Positions 1 to 8,013 of a stretch of 10,124 nt of DNA are shown one piece after another. Under the pieces are notes generated by a model. The model was not told the origin of the DNA. It saw only the letters and a list, made by a program, of their open reading frames with translations, and made no database searches. The DNA comes from Chitinophagales bacterium (lineage in GTDB: Bacteria; Bacteroidota; Bacteroidia; Chitinophagales; Saprospiraceae), in assembly GCA_013298445.1 (NCBI GenBank), contig JAAFHQ010000151.1, positions 1-10,124 on the forward strand, given 5' to 3'. Position 1 is the stretch's first letter. Every line of letters starts with the position of its first letter. The translations under genes and the position numbers were made by a program.

Positions 1-383
1 CGGCGACTTTGTTGGGCGTGTTTACTGCCTTGGCCTTGTTCATCGGTTGCCTGGGTCTATTTGCCTTGGCTGCTTATACGGCTGAGCAGCGCACCAAGGA
101 AATCGGCATTCGCAAGGTGCTGGGGGCTTCGGTTTTTGGCATCACTTCCTTGTTGGCCAAAGATTTCCTCAAACTCGTTTTGCTGGCCATTATTATTGCC
201 TCGCCTGTTGCCTGGTACTTTATGAACCAGTGGTTGGCCGAATTTGCGTATCGGATTGACATGGAATGGTGGATGTTTGTGGTGGCGGGTGTGCTGGCGG
301 TTGCCATTGCATTTTTAACCATTGGTTTTCAAAGCATCAAAGCGGCGCTGGCGAATCCGGTGAAGAGTTTAAGAAGCGAATAA
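1..383 (+). CDS. FtsX/MacB-family ABC transporter permease, C-terminal part (5' end outside window)
   Basis: This is the C-terminal fragment of an inner-membrane ABC-transporter permease. The frame is open to the left edge (codons begin at base 3 with Ala-Thr-Leu-Leu-Gly), so the TTG at 9 is not a real start. About 126 residues are visible and form the terminal FtsX block: a helix (LALFIGCLGLFALAAY), the cytosolic coupling segment with EIGIRKVLGAS, two more helices, an EWWMFV turn and the family ending AALANPVKSLRSE. Paralogues in this window show the same end after about 680 further residues, so most of the protein lies upstream. In this family the helices move with an ATPase partner and drive a periplasmic domain (mechanotransmission); the substrate cannot be read from sequence. 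It ends 10 bases before the next permease gene, so the two are probably cotranscribed. Confidence 0.9.
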   Translation, partial: ATLLGVFTALALFIGCLGLFALAAYTAEQRTKEIGIRKVLGASVFGITSLLAKDFLKLVLLAIIIASPVAWYFMNQWLAEFAYRIDMEWWMFVVAGVLAVAIAFLTIGFQSIKAALANPVKSLRSE

Positions 384-393
384 AAACATTGCC

Positions 394-2775
394 ATGATCA
401 AGAACTATTTTAAAACAGCGTGGAGAAGCCTAAGCAAACAGAAGGCTTACAGTATCATTAACATACTTGGTCTTACCTTAGGCATTGCCTCCTGTTTGGT
501 GATCTTCCTGGTTGTGCAATATGAATTGAGTTATGACCAATTCAATTCAAAAGCAAAAAGGACCTACCGGGTAACGTTGAATGCGATTGATTTCAATCCT
601 TGTGTCTCCTTGGCCATAGCGCCGGCTATGCGCAATGATTTTCCGGAATTAGAGCAGGTTACCCAAGCGTGGTATCGGGAATCTGGCTTAATAAAAGTGG
701 GGCGGCAGACCTTCCAGGAAAAAGCCATCTTATTGGCCGATCAATACTTTACTTCGGTATTTGACTACCAATGGATAAAAGGGAATGCTAATACAGCCCT
801 GGTTGAGCCTAATGCAGTAGTGCTGACCGAAACCTATGCGCATAAGTATTTTGGCGACAAAGACCCGATGGGCCAAATCATCAAACTCGAAAACAGGTAT
901 GACTTAAAAGTTACCGGGGTTATTAAAGATTTACCAGGAAATACACATTTGCCTTTTAATCTATTGGCATCTTTTGAAACAGTAAGAAAAGAAAGAGAAG
1001 AGGAGGGAGCGATGTCGGCTTTTTATTGGATTACCAATGGGAGTTTTGCTTATATCGTCACCCCTGAAAATTATGACGTTGCTAAAGTTCAGAAGAGAAT
1101 CCACGGCTTTGTTGAAAAAAATTGGGGTAAGGATATTGCTGACGAGGCAAGGCTACCCTTGCAGCCCCTTGCGGATATTCATTTTGATACGCGTTACCTC
1201 AACAATACGATAACTTATACTACGTCGCGGGAAATTTATTATGTACTATCCGCCGTAGCTTTGCTCATCATCCTCATCGCCTGCATTAATTTTATCAACC
1301 TGGCGACGGCCCAGGCGATTCGACGGGCCAAGGAAGTAGGCGTAAGAAAAGCACTGGGCTCCAACCGATCACAATTGATCGCTCAATTTATTGGAGAAAC
1401 TACCTTGATCGTTGGCGTGGCGCTGCTGCTCGCCTTATTGGTCATTGCCTTGTTTTTACCACAGTTATCTATTTGGTTAGATTTAAAGATCAGTATCTTC
1501 CAATTGTTGCAACCTGTCGTCCTTGGGTCGATCCTGTTATCGGCTTTGCTCGTTATTCTCCTGGCTGGATTGTATCCTGCCTTTGTGCAGTCGGCTTTTC
1601 GTCCAATTGATTCATTGAAGAATAAAGCCATCCTTTCTTTTAAAGGGTTGACCTTGCGGAAAAGCCTGGTCATTTTCCAGTTTTCCATCTCGCAGATAAT
1701 GATTGTAGGAACATTAGTAGTCGCCTATCAAATGGATTTTTTTATCAACCGAAATTTAGGCTTCAACAAGGATGCGGTTATTTCTTTTGGCATTCCAGAT
1801 CAGCAAAAAAACGCCGTGTTAAAACAGCAGTTGCTTGAAAACCCCGGCGTAAAACAAGTAAGCTTTTCTTCTGGCGCACCTGTGCTGGCTAATAATTTTA
1901 CCGGTTTCATTTCACCTGAGCTGGGGGTTACCAAAGATGATGTTACAGAGGTCAAGTTTATTGATGAAGGGTATACGGATATGTTTGAATTGAAAATGCT
2001 GGCCGGGGAAAAGATCACCAAAACCACCAAATCAGGAAATGACACCATCTACGATGTGGTCGTCAATGAAGCCATGATCAATAAACTGGGTATCCAGGAA
2101 CCTCAGCAATCAATTGGCAAACATGTCATCATTGGTGACAATTGGCATTGCACCATTCAGGGGGTTGTACAAAATTTTCAAAGCGAATCCAAACACAAAA
2201 AAATAAGACCTTGTGTATTGGTTTATCGTGGGGATATTCTTTTTATGGCTAGCGTAAGAGTGGACATGGCTAATGTGCAGAAAACCATCGCCAATATTGA
2301 TCAATCATGGACCACATTATTTCCTGACAGTTTTTTCCAGTACGAATTTCTTGATGATCATATCGCAACCTGGTACCGCCAGGAACACAAGGAGTACACC
2401 GCCTTCAAACTATTTGCAGTTATCGCCATATTGATTGGATGTCTCGGTTTGTATGGACTGGTGGCCTTCGCAGCAGCCCAGCGCACCAAGGAAGTAGGGG
2501 TGAGAAAAGTATTGGGTGCATCTCTTTCGGATATCATTTTCCTTTTTTCAAAGGAGTTCATCGTGCTGATTGTCATTGCGTTCGTTATCGCAGCGCCAGT
2601 CGCTTATTATGTCATGCACAATTGGTTGCAAAGTTTTGCCTACCAGGTTGATATTGGGGCAAGCATTTTCATTATCGCGATTTTTTCATCCTTTATGATT
2701 GCGGCTTGCACGATTGCCTATGAAGCCATCAAAGCAGCATTGGTAAATCCGGTGAAGTCCTTGCGGAGTGAGTAA
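394..2775 (+). CDS. FtsX/MacB-family ABC transporter permease (copy 2, complete)
   Basis: A 793-residue inner-membrane permease. Visible layout: helix 1 at about 21-43, a periplasmic MacB_PCD-like domain at about 45-280, FtsX block 1 with helices at about 282-303, 331-356 and 372-396, a helix at about 423-446, a second periplasmic domain at about 450-665, and FtsX block 2 with helices at about 670-695, 722-745 and 755-777. The paired coupling motifs EVGVRKALGSN (about 314) and EVGVRKVLGAS (about 700) should contact the ATPase, and the ACINF and AGLYPAF motifs of the family are present. No ATPase domain is fused. The ATG at 394 fits the family start (MIKNYFKTAWRSL) and lies 10 bases after the previous stop, implying one transcript. 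It is the most divergent copy at its 3' end: it lacks the EWW motif, and its codons for the shared AAL-NPV ending differ from the other copies. The fold assignment is firm; the substrate is unknown. Confidence 0.93.
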   Translation: MIKNYFKTAWRSLSKQKAYSIINILGLTLGIASCLVIFLVVQYELSYDQFNSKAKRTYRVTLNAIDFNPCVSLAIAPAMRNDFPELEQVTQAWYRESGLIKVGRQTFQEKAILLADQYFTSVFDYQWIKGNANTALVEPNAVVLTETYAHKYFGDKDPMGQIIKLENRYDLKVTGVIKDLPGNTHLPFNLLASFETVRKEREEEGAMSAFYWITNGSFAYIVTPENYDVAKVQKRIHGFVEKNWGKDIADEARLPLQPLADIHFDTRYLNNTITYTTSREIYYVLSAVALLIILIACINFINLATAQAIRRAKEVGVRKALGSNRSQLIAQFIGETTLIVGVALLLALLVIALFLPQLSIWLDLKISIFQLLQPVVLGSILLSALLVILLAGLYPAFVQSAFRPIDSLKNKAILSFKGLTLRKSLVIFQFSISQIMIVGTLVVAYQMDFFINRNLGFNKDAVISFGIPDQQKNAVLKQQLLENPGVKQVSFSSGAPVLANNFTGFISPELGVTKDDVTEVKFIDEGYTDMFELKMLAGEKITKTTKSGNDTIYDVVVNEAMINKLGIQEPQQSIGKHVIIGDNWHCTIQGVVQNFQSESKHKKIRPCVLVYRGDILFMASVRVDMANVQKTIANIDQSWTTLFPDSFFQYEFLDDHIATWYRQEHKEYTAFKLFAVIAILIGCLGLYGLVAFAAAQRTKEVGVRKVLGASLSDIIFLFSKEFIVLIVIAFVIAAPVAYYVMHNWLQSFAYQVDIGASIFIIAIFSSFMIAACTIAYEAIKAALVNPVKSLRSE

Positions 2776-2812
2776 GGAGAAAAAAATGGATGCTAAACAA
2801 ACTTTTAAAGGT

Positions 2813-2858
2813 CATTTCATTGTAACCAAAAGGATGAGCCGACTCGTCTTTTGAAATG
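2813..2858 (+). terminator. Nested hairpin after permease copy 2, terminator-like
   Basis: The inner stem pairs GATGAG (2833-2838) with CTCGTC (2843-2848), with one T-G pair and the loop CCGA. It extends past a bulged G2832 into AAAA (2828-2831) with TTTT (2849-2852). An outer stem pairs CATTTCA (2813-2819) with TGAAATG (2852-2858). The short T-run and the position 37-83 bases after the stop of copy 2 suit an intrinsic terminator or an RNA-stabilising 3' structure. The rest of the 225-base spacer (2776-3000) shows no convincing gene and no clear promoter. It does hold a small CGTAT/ATACG inverted repeat at 2905-2919. Confidence 0.4.
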
Positions 2859-3000
2859 CTCAACCACACTCGGCATCATCTTACTCTGTAATCTAGAAGG
2901 AGTCCGTATTTACGATACGAGGAATCGAATCAGGAACATCTTGCTTGCAAACTTATCCAAATGATCCAGCCATAAAACGCCGGATAAAATAGCACAAAAC

Positions 3001-5382
3001 ATGAACAGTCGCTACCTAAAAATTGCCTGGAGAAACCAGTGGAAACACAAAGGCGCTTTTTTAATCAATGTGATCGGGCTTTCCGTGGCCTTGGCTGCAG
3101 TGTTTTTCATTTCCTTGTGGGTAAGGGACGAACTTTCAGTGGATAAATTTCACGCGAAAGACAGTCAGTTGTACCAGGTCATGGAAGTTGGGCATGCCAA
3201 TAACTCGGTGGCGGTGCTGGAAAACACCCAAGGTTTGCTGGCGGAGTCTTTTGTCAAGGATTTCCCGGAAGTGGAAAAAGCCTGTGCTTTTTTCTCTCTC
3301 TCCCAAGCCAATATCATGGTAAACCTGAAAACAGGTGGCCCCAATGTGTCCAAATCCGCCGGGGTGATTGCGGATAAGCAATTTTTTGAGCTATTTTCCT
3401 ACCCACTAATCGAAGGGAAACCCAGCGAGGTGATGAATGATAAAAATGGAGTGGTAATATCCGCCAGTCTAGCCAAACGTTTGTATGGGGATACCCGCAA
3501 AGCACTGGGAAAACCCGTAGAATGGAGCTTTATGGACTTTAAGGCAACAGCTACCATTGCCGGGGTGTTTGCAGATGTGCCCCACAACAGCACCAAGCAA
3601 TTTGATTTGGTGATCACCAAAGAGAAAATTTTTGAAATCATCCCCAGTTTTAAAGAATGGTACAATGAATCGGTGAACAGCTTTTTGCAGCTCAAAGCGG
3701 GTACGGATATCACCGCTTTCAATGCCAAAATCAAGAATTACCTGGCGGGCAAAGGCCAGGGCGATCGTTTTTCTCTTTTTGTACGCCCCTATTCCAGCGC
3801 CTATTTGTATGGGCATTACGAGGGGGGAATTCAAACTGGGGGCCGGATTGGCTATGTGCGCCTGTTTTCCATCATCGGGCTGTTTATCCTCATCATTGCC
3901 TGCATCAATTTTATGAACCTGGCCACGGCCAATGCCCAAACCCGCGAAAAAGAAATAGGGGTAAGAAAAGCGGTGGGCTCGGCACGGCGGAATTTGGTTT
4001 TTCAGTTTTTGAGCGAGTCGGTGCTGATTAGTGGGATTGCGTTGGTATTGGCGTTGCTTTTGGTGGTGGCCTTGTTGCCCGCTTTTAATGGGTTTACCAG
4101 CAAAACCATCCAATTGACCATCTCGCCCATCTATATTGCTTATTCGTTGGGCATTACCTTGCTGACCAGTTTGCTGGCGGGAGCTTATCCGGCTTTTTAT
4201 TTGTCGGGTTTGCCCGTGATTTCAATTTTGAAAGGAAAATTGCGCGCTTCTTTTGCCGAAATTCTGGCCAGAAAAGGGCTCGTCGTCTTCCAGTTTATGG
4301 TTTCTTTCTTGCTCATTGTAGCGGTAATGGTGATCAACAAACAAATCCAGTTCATCCAAAACATGAACCTGGGCTACAACCGTGAAAATGTGATTTCGCT
4401 GACCCGTGAAGGCCAGCTCTTGACCAATACGCCTGCCTTCCTGAATCGCCTCAAAGCTTTACCCGAAGTAAAAAATGCGGCAACCTTGAATGGTGCCATG
4501 GCAGAACCCAATGCAGTGAACACCACCTCGGGCGTTGCCTGGGAAGGTAAACCAGATGATCTTGAAGTGAATTTTTCGGTCAAAATGATGGACTATGATT
4601 TGATTGAAACCCTGGGAATGGAAATGGTGCAGGGACGAGCTTTTTCCAGAAAATTTGGCGACGAAAAAAGCAGCCTGATTTTTAATGAAACGGCCATCAA
4701 AACGATGGGCTTGAAAGACCCAATTGGCAAAAAAATCAGCATGTGGGGCGAAGACAGAGTGATCGTTGGCATCGTGAAAGACTTTTTGGATAATTCCATC
4801 CACGAAGAGATTCGGCCTGTGATCATGCGCTTTGAACCGACAGCTACGACCTCAATTGTAGTAAAAATTGCTGCGGGTAAAGAAAGTGCTGCGCTAACCG
4901 CTATTGAGTCCATTTATAAGGAAATGAACCCAGGCTATACGTTTGAGTACCGCTTCATCGATCAGCAATACCAATCCTTGTATGCGGCTGAACAACGTAT
5001 TACCGTTTTGTCGCAAATTTTTGCGGGCATTGCCATTGTGATTTCTTGCTTGGGCCTATTGGGGCTGGTATCCTTTATGGCCGAACGGCGCGCCAAGGAA
5101 ATTGGCATCCGCAAGGTACTGGGAGCCTCCATTTCGGGTATCGTCCGTTTGTTGGCCCGGGATTTCTTGCAACTGGTACTGATTGCCATTCTTATTGCCT
5201 CTCCTTTGGCCTGGTATGGCATGAGTCAGTGGCTGAATGGTTTCGCGTACAGCATCAAACTGGAATGGTGGATGTTTGTAGCGGCTGGCGTGTTGGCGAT
5301 GGTGATTGCGTTTTTGACGATTGGTTTTCAAAGTGTGAAGGCGGCGCTGGCGAATCCGGTGAAGTCTTTAAAGAGTGAGTAA
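3001..5382 (+). CDS. FtsX/MacB-family ABC transporter permease (copy 3, complete)
   Basis: A 793-residue inner-membrane permease with the same architecture as copy 2. Helix 1 is at about 20-42 and a MacB_PCD-like periplasmic domain at about 45-285. FtsX block 1 has helices at about 287-309, 335-360 and 375-400, followed by a helix at about 427-446 and a second periplasmic domain at about 450-668. FtsX block 2 has helices at about 673-697, 720-742 and 757-778. Coupling motifs are EIGVRKAVGSA (about 318) and EIGIRKVLGAS (about 700); ACINF and AGAYPAF are intact. The ATG at 3001 gives MNSRYLKIAWRNQWKHK, which matches the N-terminus of its paralogues. The spacer before it is long and includes a terminator-like hairpin, so it may have its own promoter, although none is obvious. 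Its C-terminal block resembles copy 1 closely, including EWWMFV and ALANPVKSL. No ATPase is fused and the substrate is unknown. Confidence 0.94.
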   Translation: MNSRYLKIAWRNQWKHKGAFLINVIGLSVALAAVFFISLWVRDELSVDKFHAKDSQLYQVMEVGHANNSVAVLENTQGLLAESFVKDFPEVEKACAFFSLSQANIMVNLKTGGPNVSKSAGVIADKQFFELFSYPLIEGKPSEVMNDKNGVVISASLAKRLYGDTRKALGKPVEWSFMDFKATATIAGVFADVPHNSTKQFDLVITKEKIFEIIPSFKEWYNESVNSFLQLKAGTDITAFNAKIKNYLAGKGQGDRFSLFVRPYSSAYLYGHYEGGIQTGGRIGYVRLFSIIGLFILIIACINFMNLATANAQTREKEIGVRKAVGSARRNLVFQFLSESVLISGIALVLALLLVVALLPAFNGFTSKTIQLTISPIYIAYSLGITLLTSLLAGAYPAFYLSGLPVISILKGKLRASFAEILARKGLVVFQFMVSFLLIVAVMVINKQIQFIQNMNLGYNRENVISLTREGQLLTNTPAFLNRLKALPEVKNAATLNGAMAEPNAVNTTSGVAWEGKPDDLEVNFSVKMMDYDLIETLGMEMVQGRAFSRKFGDEKSSLIFNETAIKTMGLKDPIGKKISMWGEDRVIVGIVKDFLDNSIHEEIRPVIMRFEPTATTSIVVKIAAGKESAALTAIESIYKEMNPGYTFEYRFIDQQYQSLYAAEQRITVLSQIFAGIAIVISCLGLLGLVSFMAERRAKEIGIRKVLGASISGIVRLLARDFLQLVLIAILIASPLAWYGMSQWLNGFAYSIKLEWWMFVAAGVLAMVIAFLTIGFQSVKAALANPVKSLKSE

Positions 5383-5392
5383 GCTATGTAGT

Positions 5393-5425
5393 GGGGCAAA
5401 ATGAACACTTATTTTTCATTGCCCC
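5393..5425 (+). terminator. Intercistronic hairpin between permease copies 3 and 4
   Basis: GGGGCAA (5393-5399) pairs perfectly with TTGCCCC (5419-5425). After a two-base AA bulge, TGAA (5402-5405) pairs with TTCA (5415-5418) around a 9-base loop. The 11-bp stem starts 10 bases after the stop of copy 3. No T-run follows, so it may be an attenuating or mRNA-stabilising structure, not a complete intrinsic terminator. Confidence 0.4.
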
Positions 5426-5449
5426 TATGCTTTACCCGCAACTATTTTG
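5419..5449 (+). promoter_or_regulatory. Weak candidate Bacteroidota promoter for permease copy 4
   Basis: TTG at 5419-5421 and TATTTTG at 5443-5449 are separated by 21 bases, close to the Bacteroidota -33 TTTG / -7 TAnnTTTG pattern, but the -7 match is one base short. A start site near 5456 would lie just past the ATG at 5454 and so favour the ATG at 5493. The -33 part overlaps the right arm of the hairpin. This is an inference from a poor match. Confidence 0.2.
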
Positions 5450-5492
5450 ATGAATGACCATTTCCTTATTTTCTGTCTTTAAATCAAGCACT

Positions 5493-7916
5493 ATGTTTCA
5501 AAACTATCTTACCGTTGCCCTGCGCAACCTAAGCAAAAACAAAATTTACTCCACCATCAACATAGCCGGTTTGGCCATGGGCATTGCGGCGTTCCTGTTC
5601 ATTCTGGAATACGTGAGTTTGGAAAAAAGTGTGAACAAGTTTCACTCCAAATTGCCCAATCTGGCCCGCATGATGTGTCAAAACGCGCAAGGTGAAAACT
5701 GGCCCCAGGTCGAGCCCGGCTGGGCCGAGATCGCCAAATCACGGCTGCCAGAAATCAAATCCTATTGTCGTTTTTCAGATGGGATTACCCAAGGTGTGGT
5801 GCAAAACCAATTGAACAATCGCTCCTTCCGCGAAGAAAGTCTGAGCTATGTAGAAGGCAACTTTTTTGAGTTTTTTAGTTTTCCTTTGGTCTCAGGTCAA
5901 GCCAGGGACTTCAACCAACCCGACGCGGTTTTTATTTCCGCTTCGATGGCCAAAAAATACTTTGGCGAAGAAAGCCCCCTGGAGCAGACGCTTAAACTGA
6001 ACAACCAATTTGGCAACCGTGTGTATGTGGTCAAAGGGGTGTACGAAGACATGGGGGACAATTCCGACATTCGCTACGACATGGTTTTTTCGCTTGAAAA
6101 CCTCAAAAACAAGGAAAACCTCAACGGGAATTTTTGGGCAGCACTGGACAATCTGGACAACCAGTACATCAATATGTTTTTTGAACTCAGCCCTAATACC
6201 AACCTCAAAGCTTTGGAAAAGAAGCTTACCGCACTGAGGCGGGAAATCCAAAGCGAGAAGGATGCGACCGTGTTTAGATTACAAGCCTTGGCAGATGTGC
6301 ATCTGGCCAAATCCACTCAAGATGACCTGCAACACACCGGCAGTCGCCGCTACGTAATGATGCTCATGGGCATAGCGATCCTGATTCTGCTTATCGCCTG
6401 GTTCAACTACATCAACCTGAATACCGCCAATTCCATCAAACGCGCCAGTGAAGTAGGCGTGCGCAAAGCAATTGGCGCTAGCCAGCAGAATTTGTTGGGT
6501 TTGTTTTTGGTTGAATCCATTGTGGTTAACCTTTCGGCCTTTGTACTGGCGATTGTATTGGTGGTGGCATTGCAGCCATTGTTCAACCAGCTTTTTGAAA
6601 AAACGCTCAGCTTACAAACCTTGTTCCAAAACCCGGTTTGGGCACTGGGAGTAGGTTTGTTGCTGCTGAGTTCGATTGTATCGGGCGTTTACATTGCCCT
6701 GGTTTTGGCGCGCTTCAAACCCGTAGAAACCCTGAAAGGCAAACTCAGCAAAACCAGCTCTGGCGTTTTTCTGCGCAAATCATTAGTGGTCATTCAGTTC
6801 AGCATCTCAGTGGCGCTGATCATCAGTACCATGCTGGTGTTCAAACAACTGAAGTTTATGCAGCAGGCCGATCTGGGCTTCGACAGCAAACAACTGGTGC
6901 TGATTGCAGCGCCCCAGTTGAATCTGGATGAGACCTACAAACAGCGCAGGGCAGCTTACCAGGATGAAATTGCGCAACAAAGTTTTGTTGAGGGTTTTTG
7001 CACCTCGGGCAGTGGGCCGGGGCGGGGCTTCAATTTTGCTACCGATGGCTTTAGTTCGCCCAAATCAAAAAAGGGTACCGAAACCCAATCCTTCTCTTTT
7101 GCCATTATTGGAGAAAATTATTTACCGACCTTTAAAATTCCCCTCAAGGCTGGCCGGAACTTTACCGCTATAGAAACAGATGTAGAATGGAATGACAACG
7201 ACAAGGTAATCCTGAACGAAAAAGCGGCAAAAACCCTGGGTTTTGAAGACGTAAAAGATGCTTTGACTACCAAAATCAAATGGGATGAACGTTACCTGCA
7301 AGTGATTGGCGTAGTGAAGGATTACCACCATGAGGGTTTGCAAAAAGCCATCGGCCCGATCATTTTTTATCCCGCCCAGATCAACGACCTTACCATTAAA
7401 ATGAGCACCGACGACCTCCCAGGGAAGCTGGCCACGCTGGAAAAAATTTACAAAAAATACTTTGTCGGCAATCCCTTTGAATACTTGTTTGTGGATGAAC
7501 TGTTCAACAAGCAGTACAAAGCCGAGGCGCAGTTTGGCAAAATCTTCAGCGCGGCTTCCATTCTGGCGATTCTGATTGCCTGTATGGGTTTGTTTGGCCT
7601 GACGGTGTTCACAGTGGAATCGCGCACCAAAGAAATTGGCATCCGCAAAGTCCTCGGGGCCAGCGTGGGCAGCATCAGCAGTTTGCTGACGAAGGATTTT
7701 CTCAAACTGGTCTTTGTGGCCATTGTCATCGCCTCACCGATTGCTTATTATTTTATGAATCAATGGCTGGCCGATTTTGCCTACCGCACGCCTGTGCAGT
7801 GGTGGGTATTTGCGCTGGCGGGAGGCTTGGCACTGGGGATAGCATTTGTGACGATTGGTTTTCAAAGTGTGAAAGCGGCGCTGGCGAATCCGGTGGAGAG
7901 TTTGCGGAGTGAGTAA
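5493..7916 (+). CDS. FtsX/MacB-family ABC transporter permease (copy 4, complete)
   Basis: An 807-residue inner-membrane permease read from the ATG at 5493. An in-frame ATG at 5454 would add 13 residues, but MFQNYLTVALRNLSKNK from 5493 lines up with the starts of the other copies. In this numbering helix 1 is at about 21-39 and the first periplasmic domain at about 45-285. FtsX block 1 has helices at about 287-309, 337-361 and 383-407, followed by a helix at about 431-450 and a second periplasmic domain at about 455-680. FtsX block 2 has helices at about 683-707, 735-757 and 768-791. Coupling motifs are EVGVRKAIGAS (about 320) and EIGIRKVLGAS (about 714). Two family motifs are altered in FtsX block 1: ACINF reads AWFNY, and AG-YPAF reads SGVYIAL with the proline lost. 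The frame is intact, so it is probably functional but diverged. No ATPase is fused. Confidence 0.93.
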   Translation: MFQNYLTVALRNLSKNKIYSTINIAGLAMGIAAFLFILEYVSLEKSVNKFHSKLPNLARMMCQNAQGENWPQVEPGWAEIAKSRLPEIKSYCRFSDGITQGVVQNQLNNRSFREESLSYVEGNFFEFFSFPLVSGQARDFNQPDAVFISASMAKKYFGEESPLEQTLKLNNQFGNRVYVVKGVYEDMGDNSDIRYDMVFSLENLKNKENLNGNFWAALDNLDNQYINMFFELSPNTNLKALEKKLTALRREIQSEKDATVFRLQALADVHLAKSTQDDLQHTGSRRYVMMLMGIAILILLIAWFNYINLNTANSIKRASEVGVRKAIGASQQNLLGLFLVESIVVNLSAFVLAIVLVVALQPLFNQLFEKTLSLQTLFQNPVWALGVGLLLLSSIVSGVYIALVLARFKPVETLKGKLSKTSSGVFLRKSLVVIQFSISVALIISTMLVFKQLKFMQQADLGFDSKQLVLIAAPQLNLDETYKQRRAAYQDEIAQQSFVEGFCTSGSGPGRGFNFATDGFSSPKSKKGTETQSFSFAIIGENYLPTFKIPLKAGRNFTAIETDVEWNDNDKVILNEKAAKTLGFEDVKDALTTKIKWDERYLQVIGVVKDYHHEGLQKAIGPIIFYPAQINDLTIKMSTDDLPGKLATLEKIYKKYFVGNPFEYLFVDELFNKQYKAEAQFGKIFSAASILAILIACMGLFGLTVFTVESRTKEIGIRKVLGASVGSISSLLTKDFLKLVFVAIVIASPIAYYFMNQWLADFAYRTPVQWWVFALAGGLALGIAFVTIGFQSVKAALANPVESLRSE

Positions 7917-7966
7917 CACCTCCTATGGCAACTATGTTAAAGTCAAAGCTCCAGAAAATACGAAAG

Positions 7967-7974
7967 TAATTTTG
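7967..7974 (+). promoter_or_regulatory. Candidate -7 promoter element for the beta-barrel gene
   Basis: TAATTTTG matches the Bacteroidota -7 consensus TAnnTTTG exactly and lies 39 bases before the ATG at 8014, giving an expected 5' leader of roughly 30-35 bases. No good TTTG -33 element sits at the usual distance upstream, which lowers confidence. It suggests the small gene is transcribed separately from the permease array. Confidence 0.4.
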
Positions 7975-8013
7975 CCTATTTGTAAGTAGATATATTCCAT
8001 CTAAATACAAAAT

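Noticed and set aside
3469..4113. 214-residue open frame on the minus strand
   Set aside because: It lies wholly inside permease copy 3, is rich in Gln, His and Lys with no recognisable domain, and the + strand frame codes a clear family member.
5046..5378. 110-residue + strand open frame
   Set aside because: It is an out-of-frame shadow of the C-terminal FtsX block of copy 3, caused by its G-rich codons.
5454..5492. Upstream ATG extension of permease copy 4
   Set aside because: The 13 extra residues do not match the N-termini of the paralogues, while the ATG at 5493 gives the family start.
7753..8010. Minus-strand open frame crossing the gap before the beta-barrel gene
   Set aside because: Most of it is antisense to the end of permease copy 4, it has low-complexity Pro/Ser content, and it shows no domain or promoter support.
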